16,111 bases of DNA, taken from Acidobacteriota bacterium. Lineage in GTDB: Bacteria; Acidobacteriota; Terriglobia; UBA7540. Location: contig JAJYJL010000047.1 in the NCBI GenBank assembly GCA_021789565.1, positions 1-16,111 on the forward strand. Reading direction: 5' to 3'. Position 1 is the first letter of the stretch; every line of letters begins with the position of its first letter. The notes beneath the pieces are model-generated. The model worked only from the letters and a program-made list of their open reading frames with translations. It was not told the origin of the DNA and ran no database searches. The position numbers and the translations under genes were made by a program. Shown here one piece after another: positions 9,828-15,904 of the stretch.

Positions 9828-10814
9828 ATGGAAATGGTTCGCCGTAAAACAGCATTTTTGATTTCGAGCAGTCTGTTGGCAGTCACGATGTCGGCGCTGG
9901 TCTGTTTTGCGCAGACTTCCCCCGCCGCAAAGCCGGCAGACAAGGCGGCGTCGCAGGGCGCTGCGGCCGCAGCGGAATCCACACCACAAAAGGTGGTGCT
10001 CAAAGTGGGGGACGCTAAGGTGACCCGGTCGGACGTCGATTATCTAATCGGCAGTCTCAGCCCCCAGGTTCGGCAGGCTGTCGCAACGCGGGGCCGAAAG
10101 CCCGTCGGCGATGAATATGCCATGATGCTTCTCCTTTCACAGAAGGCCCACGACGAGCACTTGGACGCTGTGCCTGATGTTCAGCAGAAAATCGCGCTGG
10201 AAAAGCTCCAGATCCTGGCCCAGGAAGAGTATCAGAAACTCGCAGAGGGTATCCAGGTCAGTCCGGATGAAATTAGCACCTACTTCACGGCCCACAAGAG
10301 TGATTTTCCCGAAGAGGCGCAAATTCGCGAATTCGTGGTCAGGAAGAAAGCGGCAGACGCCAAAGCCGGCGACCCCGGCCTTTCCGCCGCGGAAGCCAAA
10401 ACACGCCTGGCAGAAATCCAGAAAGCGGTCGAGACCGGGACCGACATGGCCGCGGTTGCCAAGAAATTTAACGTTCCTAACACCGTCATGGTGAATCCCA
10501 AGCCGGTAACCGTCCGCAAAGGCGAGATGATTCCCACTCTGGATAAAGTGGCGTTTGATCTTCAGCCCAATCAGTTCTCCGCGCCCGTGGAGACGGCGCA
10601 GGCGGTGGTCCTGTTCCAACTCCTGTCGCGCCACCAGCCGGACTTGAAAACCGTGACACCTCAAATTGAAGAAAACCTTCGGCAGCAAAAGCTGCGCGCT
10701 ACCCTCGATGACATGAAGGCCAAGGCGAATATCTGGATGGACCCGAATTATTTCAAAGAAGCCAACCCTCCGTCCAATGAATCTGGGACGCCAAAGGCGC
10801 CGGAAAAACAGTGA
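9828..10814 (+). CDS. Secreted SurA/PpiC-like peptidyl-prolyl isomerase family protein
   Basis: A 328-residue product begins with a signal peptide (VRRKTAFLISSSLLAVTMSALVCFA, cleavage near residue 28) and an Ala-rich linker. Residues about 55-155 look like the SurA N-terminal chaperone helices (VLKVGDAKVTRSDVDYLIGSL, QKIALEKLQILAQEEYQKLAEG, VSPDEISTYFTAHKSDF). Residues about 160-270 correspond to a parvulin rotamase domain (AQIREFVVRKK, TDMAAVAKKFN, KGEMIPTLDKVAFDLQPNQFSAPVETAQAVVLFQLLSR). The usual GGDLG segment of parvulins is replaced by VNPKPVTVRKGEM, so isomerase activity may be weak or lost and a chaperone role more likely. AAGGAG (9814-9819) lies eight bases before the ATG. It probably acts in the periplasm on exported proteins. 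Confidence 0.82.
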   Translation: MEMVRRKTAFLISSSLLAVTMSALVCFAQTSPAAKPADKAASQGAAAAAESTPQKVVLKVGDAKVTRSDVDYLIGSLSPQVRQAVATRGRKPVGDEYAMMLLLSQKAHDEHLDAVPDVQQKIALEKLQILAQEEYQKLAEGIQVSPDEISTYFTAHKSDFPEEAQIREFVVRKKAADAKAGDPGLSAAEAKTRLAEIQKAVETGTDMAAVAKKFNVPNTVMVNPKPVTVRKGEMIPTLDKVAFDLQPNQFSAPVETAQAVVLFQLLSRHQPDLKTVTPQIEENLRQQKLRATLDDMKAKANIWMDPNYFKEANPPSNESGTPKAPEKQ

Positions 10815-10874
10815 TCGAGCGGTTTCCAGTGGTGGTACGGAAGCGTCATTCCTCTCCAGTGAAACTCATCCATC

Positions 10875-10914
10875 CACAGCACGGGCGGCAATAGGTTCAA
10901 GCCCGCCCGCTGTG
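10875..10914 (+). terminator. Hairpin after the SurA/PpiC-like gene
   Basis: CACAGC plus GGGCGG (10875-10888, with a 2-base AC bulge) pairs with CCGCCCGCTGTG (10903-10914). This 12-bp stem has a 14-base loop and lies 60 bases after the stop codon. There is no strong T-run. Confidence 0.5.
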
Positions 10915-10974
10915 CCCTCTATGGGCCGAATGCGAGTCGGCTATAAACTCGCCTTATGAGGAAGATAGGATATC

Positions 10975-11021
10975 TTCAACAGGTTTGTTGAAAAGCTTGT
11001 GGAAAAGCGTCCTTTTCAACA
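10975..11021. repeat. Cluster of TTCAACA/TGTTGAA and DnaA-box-like motifs
   Basis: TTCAACA (10975-10981) faces TGTTGAAAAG (10986-10995), which in turn faces CTTTTCAACA (11012-11021). Between them is TGTGGAAAA (10998-11006, reverse complement TTTTCCACA), fitting the relaxed DnaA-box consensus TTWTNCACA. The two TTTTCAACA copies differ from it by one base. Two mutually exclusive hairpins can form. It may be a DnaA-binding cluster or an RNA structure; the evidence is motif-level only. Confidence 0.4.
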
Positions 11022-11292
11022 GCGTAAGGCTCAGCAAATAAATAACTTTGTGCTCTTTGCACTAACCTTGAGCAATTCTCGATGCACTCTTACCCGAGCG
11101 GAGCGCCAACCCCTCTGGTCGAGCCTGCAAAGAGAGCTGATTTCAGTCAAAGACCAGATGTCTTTCAGGTTCTTCCCTTAGGCGCTTCACGGATGCGAAG
11201 GAAAAAATCTGAGAGGCATGTCATCAACCTGAAAATATTCTTGCGTGACCGTTCTCCAAGTGCCCTTGCTGTAAAGGCATGGACCCGGAATG

Positions 11293-11688
11293 CTACAGGA
11301 CCTCATGGGGCTTCTGCAGTTCGACTTTGATCAGTTGCTCGTCTTTGGAAATTTTGAACTCTTTCCCGAAAGTGTTGTGATCAGGCGCGGTCACCATCAG
11401 CGTGATGGTTCCCATGGGCACCACAGGAAACTGGCTTCTGCCGTTCTTGTCGGTCTTGGCAGTATAAGAAATAATCTTGGTGTGGCGCATGAAACCGCCC
11501 TGCACTCGATACCGCAACGTCAGATGCGCCTGAAAAATGGGCTCGCCCGTCTTGGCATCGTTCACCTGCACGCGCACCGTGGTCATCTGTGCGGCCGCAA
11601 GACTGACCGGCGTGCAGATCGTCACCACCGCAGCCAGAATCATCCCGGCCCGGACCCGCCTGATTTGCTTCCAAAGCATGCTGTGCAT
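11293..11688 (-). CDS. Small secreted carboxypeptidase-regulatory-like domain protein
   Basis: A 131-residue product begins MHSMLWKQIRRVRAGMILAAVVTICTPVSLAAAQ, a clear signal peptide with cleavage near AAA-Q. The mature part (VRVQVNDAKTGEPIFQAHLTLRYRV, then TAKTDKNGRSQFPVVPMGTITLMVTAPDHNTF) has the beta-sandwich pattern of carboxypeptidase regulatory-like domains, common at the N-termini of TonB-dependent receptors. Here the domain stands alone. The ATG at 11688 is preceded by AAGGAG with an eight-base gap; a GTG three codons upstream is too close to that site. A role in binding or at the cell envelope is plausible, but the ligand is unknown. It is monocistronic and divergent from the next gene. 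Confidence 0.72.
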   Translation of the reverse strand: MHSMLWKQIRRVRAGMILAAVVTICTPVSLAAAQMTTVRVQVNDAKTGEPIFQAHLTLRYRVQGGFMRHTKIISYTAKTDKNGRSQFPVVPMGTITLMVTAPDHNTFGKEFKISKDEQLIKVELQKPHEVL

Positions 11689-11783
11689 CGTCCCCACTCC
11701 TTCCCGGCTTGATGTTTCGATGCTTCAACCCTTTTAAAAGTTTTATCACGAATGCTTTACCCGTGCCATTTTCTCTCCATGGG

Positions 11784-11873
11784 CCGGGCGGCTGGGATTG
11801 ACACTGCTTTGAGAGTCCGATAGTTTCAGTGCTGAGAGCAATTCTGCAACATCAAAGTGGGCAAGCCGCCCGG
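11784..11873. repeat. 10-bp inverted repeat flanking the leader of the PLP enzyme gene
   Basis: CCGGGCGGCT (11784-11793) is exactly complementary to AGCCGCCCGG (11864-11873). The right arm merges into the ribosome site GGAAAGG of the gene starting at 11883. If transcribed as one RNA, the arms would pair and hide part of the ribosome site. Confidence 0.5.
11798..11826 (+). promoter_or_regulatory. Possible promoter of the PLP enzyme gene
   Basis: TTGACA (11798-11803) is followed 17 bases later by TAGTTT (11821-11826), a poor -10 box. Transcription from here would start near 11833 and exclude the left arm of the inverted repeat. Confidence 0.35.
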
Positions 11874-11882
11874 AAAGGTACT

Positions 11883-13022
11883 ATGGGATTCTCCACGGAC
11901 GCTATTCACATCGGCCAGGAACACGACCCCGCCACCGGAGCCATCATCGTTCCGATCTACCAGACCTCCACGTATGTGCAGGACGAACTCGGCAAGCACA
12001 AGGGCTATGAGTATTCCCGCACGTCCAACCCCACCCGCGCCGCGCTCGAACGCAACCTGGCGCGCCTGGAAGGAGGCGAGTTCGGCTTTGCCTTTGCTTC
12101 CGGCATGGCGGCCATCAACGCCGTGATGACCCTTTTGAAAAGCGGCGACCACGTGGTGACGGGCCGCAATCTTTATGGCGGAACGTTCCGCCTGTTTGAA
12201 CGCGTGCTGAAAGGCTTCGGGTTTGAGTTCACTTACGTGGCCACCACGAACCTGGCGAGCGTCGAAGAAGCCATCCGCGAAAACACCCGCCTGCTGTTTC
12301 TGGAAACACCCACCAACCCCATCATGGAAATCACGGACCTTGCGGCAGCTTCGGAACTGGCCCACCGTCACAAGTTGCTCGTCGCGGTGGACAATACCTT
12401 CATGAGCCCCTACCTGCAGCGGCCGCTCGAACTGGGCGCCGACATTGTCATCCACAGCACCACCAAGTACCTGAACGGGCACAGCGACGGGGTGGGCGGC
12501 GCGGTGGTGATGAACGATCCGGAGCTGGCCGACCGCCTGAAATTCGTGCAGAACGCCGCTGGCGCGGTGCTCGGCCCCATGGATAGCTGGCTGGTGTTGC
12601 GCGGCGTCAAGACCCTGGCCGTGCGCATGCGCCAGCACAGCGAGAACGGCATGGCCGTGGCGGAATTCCTGGCCGGGCATTCCAAGGTGCAGCGGGTGCA
12701 CTACCCCGGGCTTTCTTCGCATCCACAGTACGAGCTGGGCAGGAAGCAGATGCACGGCCCGGGCGGCATGCTCTCGTTTGAGACGGGCTCGATCACCAAC
12801 GCCAGGACCGTGCTCAACTCGGTCCGCCTCTGCTCGCTGGCCGAAAGCCTGGGCGGAGTGGAAACCCTGATCTCGCATCCCGCCAGCATGACGCACGCCA
12901 GCGTGCCGCCTGAAGAGCGCGAGCGACTGGGCATCACCGACGGCCTGGTACGAATCTCCGTAGGCATCGAGGATGTGGAAGACCTGATCGCTGATCTCGA
13001 CCAGGCGCTGGCCAGGATTTGA
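11883..13022 (+). CDS. Cystathionine gamma-synthase/lyase family PLP enzyme
   Basis: This 379-residue protein is of the Cys/Met metabolism PLP family (fold type I), typical length about 380. The start at 11883 is five bases after GGAAAGG and gives the canonical MGFSTDAIHIGQEHDPATGAIIVPIYQTSTYVQ. Seen are YEYSRTSNPTR (cofactor phosphate contacts from the neighbouring subunit), FASGMAAI, LFLETPTNP, VDNTFMSPYLQRPLELGADIVIHSTTKYLNGH with the PLP lysine at residue 195, and the C-terminal SLGGVETLISHPASMTH and GLVRISVGIEDVEDLIADL. It works in trans-sulfuration between cysteine, cystathionine and homocysteine. Synthase (MetB) and lyase (MccB/MetC-like) cannot be separated by eye, so no symbol is given. 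The protein is cytoplasmic and probably a homotetramer. No neighbour shares the pathway. Confidence 0.93.
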   Translation: MGFSTDAIHIGQEHDPATGAIIVPIYQTSTYVQDELGKHKGYEYSRTSNPTRAALERNLARLEGGEFGFAFASGMAAINAVMTLLKSGDHVVTGRNLYGGTFRLFERVLKGFGFEFTYVATTNLASVEEAIRENTRLLFLETPTNPIMEITDLAAASELAHRHKLLVAVDNTFMSPYLQRPLELGADIVIHSTTKYLNGHSDGVGGAVVMNDPELADRLKFVQNAAGAVLGPMDSWLVLRGVKTLAVRMRQHSENGMAVAEFLAGHSKVQRVHYPGLSSHPQYELGRKQMHGPGGMLSFETGSITNARTVLNSVRLCSLAESLGGVETLISHPASMTHASVPPEERERLGITDGLVRISVGIEDVEDLIADLDQALARI

Positions 13023-13187
13023 CTTAAGTGGTGGCGCGCGGCCACTCGAGAAACTGAACCCGACCAGGAAATTGTAATTTCTACACACAGTGTCAGAATG
13101 GGACACATTTTTGCCGCAACCACAATTTCAGCGGCCAAAATCAATATAAATGTTGTATTATCAATAACTTCCATTTTTGGAATTTTT

Positions 13188-13214
13188 CGTCCCAAACGTC
13201 CCATACGTCCCATT
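13188..13214. repeat. Three 9-bp tandem repeats
   Basis: CGTCCCAAA, CGTCCCATA and CGTCCCATT stand head to tail. The same core appears inverted as TGGGAC at 13100-13105. Three copies with two variable end positions could be binding sites or a slipped-strand tract. Confidence 0.6.
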
Positions 13215-13315
13215 TGGAGTGTTTTCGGGCCTTTAGGTAGCCTACTATACTAAGCTATAGTGGTCCGCGCTCCGGAGGCCTTGCGCCGGCGCAGAGCGCC
13301 CCGCGGCCCTGGTTG

Positions 13316-13348
13316 TATAATTAAGAGTGGGTGGAACATTTCTGTTCC
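13316..13348 (+). promoter_or_regulatory. csbD promoter -10 box with adjacent palindromic operator candidate
   Basis: TATAAT (13316-13321) lies in GC-rich DNA 216 bases before csbD. Eleven bases further is the perfect palindrome GGAACATTTCTGTTCC (13333-13348, 6-bp arms, 4-base spacer), placed where a repressor would block initiation. No convincing -35 hexamer is seen. Confidence 0.4.
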
Positions 13349-13536
13349 CGCCCGGCCCGCGGCGCTGGCCGCCCACTGGACCTTCCCCGGCCACTCGATA
13401 GGAATTTCTGCACAGGAGTCGAGCGCTGGCTGAGCCAGGGGGTTGGAATACCGGCGTCTCATCTCGTGAACCGGCCGGCGCCCAATGCGCGTGCCGGCGC
13501 CAGCCAGCGGAACTCCGGGAAAGGAGGCACGAACTT

Positions 13537-13743
13537 ATGAACTGGGATCAAATTGAAGGAAAGTGGGGCCAATACAAAGGCCAGGCCAGGCAAAGGTGGG
13601 GGAAACTGACCGATAATGACCTGCAGGTGATCGCGGGCAAGAAAGATGTTCTGCTCGGAAAACTCCAGCAACTCTATGGGGTCGCCAAAGAGGAAGCGCA
13701 GAAACAGATCGAGGCATGGTCCAAGTCTCTTGCCAGGAAATGA
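13537..13743 (+). CDS. CsbD family stress-associated protein
   Basis: This 68-residue, hydrophilic, helical protein is of the normal CsbD/YjbJ size. The family signature is visible: MNWDQIEGKWGQYKGQARQRWGKLTDNDLQVIAGKKDVLLGKLQQLYG, with a closing amphipathic helix KEEAQKQIEAW. Members are induced by general stress in many bacteria, but their molecular function is unknown. The start is well supported by AAGGAGG (13521-13527), nine bases before the ATG. It has its own promoter candidate upstream and a hairpin downstream, so it is probably a single-gene unit. Cytoplasmic. Confidence 0.93.
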   Translation: MNWDQIEGKWGQYKGQARQRWGKLTDNDLQVIAGKKDVLLGKLQQLYGVAKEEAQKQIEAWSKSLARK

Positions 13744-13769
13744 CGCTTCCAAATCAAGCAGGCGGGATG

Positions 13770-13800
13770 TCGCAGGCCCGGTTTTCAGGTCCTGCGATTT
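13770..13800 (+). terminator. Terminator-like hairpin after csbD
   Basis: TCGCAGG (13770-13776) pairs with CCTGCGA (13791-13797) around a 14-base loop and is followed by TTT. It begins 27 bases after the csbD stop codon. Confidence 0.5.
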
Positions 13801-14010
13801 CCCCATCTCATTTTCTGCCCGCAACGTTGTCCATCCCGCCAGTCAAATATTCCCTGCCCGCGCGTGGCGCAGATGTAAAATTTCAGGTTTGCGATTCATG
13901 GTTCCAGCGCAGACGGATTCGCAGGTATCGCAAAGGGTGCCGCTTCTGCGCCGGCCCCGCTTCATTTTTTAGGTGCTATACTGGCCGCGCACAAACGGCG
14001 TGCCAGGTTT

Positions 14011-14077
14011 GTAGCGCGGGCCCTTACGGCCCGCGGTTTTTCCTGGAACACAAGAACGGCAGGCCGCAAGGGCCTGC
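14011..14077. repeat. Head-to-head pair of REP-like palindromes
   Basis: GTAG followed by CGCGGGCC-CTTAC-GGCCCGCG (14011-14035), then GTTTTT, is a hairpin with the GTAG foot typical of REPs and a T-run. The second palindrome GCAGGCC-GCAAG-GGCCTGC (14059-14077) runs on into GCTAAAA. Its reverse complement carries TAGCGCAGGCCCTTGCGGCC, nearly identical to the first. Two oppositely oriented members of one family form a BIME-like unit. Confidence 0.7.
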
Positions 14078-14091
14078 GCTAAAACCCAGGC

Positions 14092-14117
14092 CCGGAGGGC
14101 GTAGCGCGAACCTCCGG
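14092..14117. repeat. REP-like hairpin with internal GTAGCGCG
   Basis: CCGGAGG (14092-14098) pairs with CCTCCGG (14111-14117). The loop contains GTAGCGCG, the same eight bases that begin the element at 14011. Confidence 0.5.
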
Positions 14118-14135
14118 TTTCAAGGTCGGCGGCCC

Positions 14136-14209
14136 TTTTAGCCCACCGCATGAGCCGTGGGAGTCTGTCACGAATGTTTGTCCCATCTCGCAAGTCGGGA
14201 TGGGCTAAA
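14136..14209. repeat. BIME-like unit of two inverted REPs (TTTTAGCCCA...TGGGCTAAA)
   Basis: The left arm TTTTAGCCCACCGC-ATGA-GCCGTGGG (14136-14161) folds with one mismatch. The right arm CCCATCTCG...GATGGGCTAAA (14182-14209) folds in mirror orientation. The ends TTTAGCCCA and TGGGCTAAA are exact complements, so the whole unit is a palindrome of palindromes. Confidence 0.7.
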
Positions 14210-14240
14210 GTCTGCCACCCGCTTTGGGGGGCTTGATTGG

Positions 14241-14264
14241 AGCGGCGTCCTGGGCGCCGCTTTT
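14241..14264 (+). repeat. Hairpin with T-run
   Basis: AGCGGCG (14241-14247) pairs with CGCCGCT (14255-14261) around a 7-base loop and runs into TTTT. It could terminate plus-strand transcription entering from csbD, or be another palindromic repeat. Confidence 0.45.
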
Positions 14265-14365
14265 CCGTATTTGCTTTTCGATTTCTGCCTGCTGCCCTCC
14301 GTTTTCTGCTGACGGCCTGCTGCTTTCTGCCTACTACCTTTCCCCAGGCCCGGAGAGCCGAAAGA

Positions 14366-14392
14366 TTTTAGCCCACGCCGTGAGCCGTGGGA
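14366..14392. repeat. Second copy of the TTTTAGCCCA REP-like element
   Basis: This 27-base element matches 14136-14162 at 24 of 27 positions in the same orientation. The differences sit in the hairpin tip. It lies 230 bases from the first copy and about 160 bases before the Rhs fragment. Confidence 0.65.
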
Positions 14393-14552
14393 CCCGATTG
14401 GCGTTAAAATTTTCCCCAGCCGCGAAAGACATGCGTCTTGGCGATAAGGTACAGGTTGGCGTGAGCACAAGCAAGAGCCTCTCGCTTCGCGAGAACGCAG
14501 ACCCTACAAGGCAAGCGTCTGCGCCAGCCGCGACAAGCTGGGCTCGTCGGCG

Positions 14553-15383
14553 GTGGTGACGGACGCGAGCGGAGCGGTCCAGGACGACAGCGACTTTCCG
14601 CCCTTTGGCGAGGAGCTAGACTTTGCCTCGTCGAGCGGGAACACGTACAAGTACACGGGCTTGGAGCGCGACGCGGACCAGCTTGACCACACGCTCAACC
14701 GGCAGTACTCGTCGAACTTCGGGCGCTGGATGACCCCCGACCCCGGCGGGGTTAAGGTTGTCAAGCTCGACGATCCCCAGACCTGGAACATGTATGCGTA
14801 TGTGGGTAACAACCCCACAACGCTGAATGACCCCGGCGGCTTACAAAGCGATTGCGCAAACGGCCCAGACGGCGGTGGCTGCAGTTCGAATGGTGAGTCG
14901 TTCGAAGAGTCTTCGATGCACTTTAGCGATGGGCGATATGGTCTTGAGGAAACCATAACCGATACGCCAACTGGGGCGCAAAATCAGTCGTGGTGGAGCA
15001 GGACCCTGAGCTTCTTCGGCTTGCACCAGAGCAGCGGGTCCGGCGAGGAACCCTCTTCCTGGACACCGGATAAGCCCCTGCCGAATGACCCGAAAGGGTT
15101 GGGCCCTGAGTGGAATCGGGACACAGGTCACAAGGCCCCGAACGACGAACGGTACGTCAACGGCAAGGGCGACAAGGTTGACTGGCACGAGGGCCAGCCA
15201 GGAAAGAGTGGATGGAAAGGGAGGGACCACTGGCACTGGCTACCCGGCGGCGAGAAGCAAGACCAGCACTACCGGCCGGGCGATACCGTCAAAAAGCTCG
15301 TCATTATGACGGGCGCGGGGGCGGCTGTCCGCATAATAATTGAGACGGCACCGGACTGGGCCCCGCTGCTTGCGGTTCCCTGA
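14553..15383 (+). pseudogene. Rhs tip: truncated Rhs core with C-terminal toxin-like domain
   Basis: The frame is open from 14448, but the first start codons are the GTGs at 14553 and 14556, without a ribosome site. Rhs similarity begins at RDKLGSSAVVTDASG (from 14529), so thousands of bases of YD-repeat shell are missing. Numbering from 14553, residues 15-97 are a good Rhs core: FPPFGEE, YKYTGLERD, LNRQYSSNFGRWMTPDP, NMYAYVGNNPTTLNDPGGL. After the core, where Rhs proteins carry variable toxins, residues 98-276 contain PEWNRDTGHKAPNDERY, VDWHEGQPG (210 onward), GRDHWHW (225-229) and QHYRPGDTV (239-245). A hydrophobic stretch near the end (LVIMTGAGAAVRIII) closes the protein. The His/Trp cluster may bind metal or act on nucleic acid, but I recognise no named toxin. 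It could be a displaced orphan tip that recombines with a full rhs gene elsewhere, or simply a remnant. Confidence 0.75.
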
Positions 15384-15409
15384 TATCGGTGTAGGATGGA
15401 GCGAAGGAT

Positions 15410-15832
15410 ATGACATTCGAAGAACTAGATGAAAAACTGCCGAATGGATTTCATGATGCCAAGATCCACGCGATTAACGTGGACTTCGCAGGGCGCCGTG
15501 TGGTAATACGCATGGGCCTTCTTACGGGACTTCCCGAAACAGAGAGTCCAGAAGGCTGGCGAGCGGCAACCTTGACAGTGCAACCGGCCTACCTGTCGTT
15601 CATTGAGCCGCCCGACGCCTCGTATCCCTTCATGCCTCAGGGACGGCCGCTCAACGTGGATGGGAGCCCCGTGACCATGGCGCAGGGTGCCGCCATCGAT
15701 GAATTGCTGCCGATCCTTCCGAAGGGTGCGACCACATTTCGCTTCTTTCTGGAGGAGTGGAATTCATTCTTCTATATCTCTGGGGGCGGCGTCGACCTCT
15801 CATGGGACGACGGCGGGGAAAAGAGCAGGTAG
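15410..15832 (+). CDS. Candidate immunity protein of the Rhs tip
   Basis: This 140-residue protein is acidic (about 20 Asp/Glu against 11 Lys/Arg), soluble, and has no signal peptide or membrane segment. It starts MTFEELDEKLPNGFHDAKIHAINVDFAGRRVVIRM; the middle part has YLSFIEPPDASYPF, and the end has FRFFLEEWNSFFYISGGGVDLSWDDG, an alternating beta pattern. The ATG at 15410 has GGAG (15398-15401) eight bases upstream. It begins 26 bases after the Rhs-tip stop codon on the same strand, the normal place for a cognate immunity gene. I do not recognise a named immunity family; the assignment rests on position, size, acidity and cytoplasmic character. The frame is intact although its partner is 5'-truncated, which suggests it is retained. 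Confidence 0.6.
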   Translation: MTFEELDEKLPNGFHDAKIHAINVDFAGRRVVIRMGLLTGLPETESPEGWRAATLTVQPAYLSFIEPPDASYPFMPQGRPLNVDGSPVTMAQGAAIDELLPILPKGATTFRFFLEEWNSFFYISGGGVDLSWDDGGEKSR

Positions 15833-15843
15833 GTGGCGGGTGG

Positions 15844-15886
15844 CGCAGACATTGATTTTTGATGTCTGCGTTTCAGCGAAGCTGAA
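15844..15886. repeat. Paired hairpins upstream of the transposase
   Basis: CGCAGACAT (15844-15852) and ATGTCTGCG (15862-15870) form a perfect 9-bp stem with a 9-base loop. TTCAGC/GCTGAA (15872-15886) with a GAA loop follows at once. They lie 18-60 bases before the IS200-like transposase start, where left-end hairpins of such elements or REP pairs occur. Confidence 0.6.
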
Positions 15887-15904
15887 CGGGGTTAAAATGG
15901 CGCG

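Larger units (their letters stand above)
10815..11292. other. Gene-free spacer between convergent genes
   Basis: This 478-base spacer separates the ends of the plus-strand SurA/PpiC-like gene and the minus-strand small secreted protein. It contains the terminator-like hairpin at 10875-10914, a GCGAGT/ACTCGC hairpin at 10932-10952 and the TTTTCMACA cluster at 10975-11021. From 11022 to 11292 I see nothing recognisable. Confidence 0.5.
13023..13536. other. Gene-free, partly AT-rich spacer
   Basis: About 13070-13190 is clearly more AT-rich than the surroundings and has no open frame. It is followed by three 9-base tandem repeats (13188-13214), the inverted pair ACTATA/TATAGT (13244-13261), and a promoter-like TATAAT with a palindrome before csbD. 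No RNA gene was recognised. Confidence 0.5.
13744..14552. other. Repeat-packed spacer before the Rhs fragment
   Basis: This 809-base spacer has no credible gene. About 13990-14400 is an array of REP-like palindromes (listed separately). About 14277-14345 is a pyrimidine-rich degenerate run built on CTGCYTNC-like units (TTTCTGCCTGCTG, TTTTCTGCTGACG, TTTCTGCCTACTACC). The Rhs frame opens after a stop at 14445-14447, but recognisable Rhs sequence starts only near 14529. Confidence 0.6.

Noticed and set aside
10975..11021. Chromosomal origin of replication
   Set aside because: Only one site fits the box consensus, there is no AT-rich unwinding region beside it, and no dnaA or dnaN is in the window.
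11794..11882. SAM riboswitch upstream of the trans-sulfuration gene
   Set aside because: No SAM-I core or SAM-II pseudoknot motifs could be matched; only an inverted repeat is supported.
11826..13106. 426-codon open frame on the minus strand
   Set aside because: It lies entirely across the strongly supported PLP enzyme gene and has the same antisense composition.
13333..13348. LexA box at the csbD promoter
   Set aside because: The Gram-positive type needs GAAC-N4-GTTC; here the spacing is six, and csbD is not an SOS gene.
13716..14141. 141-codon plus-strand frame
   Set aside because: It begins inside csbD and runs through REP-like palindromes; the translated text follows the repeats.
13990..14400. 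CRISPR array
   Set aside because: The palindromes differ in sequence and spacing and lack uniform spacers; they fit REP-like elements.
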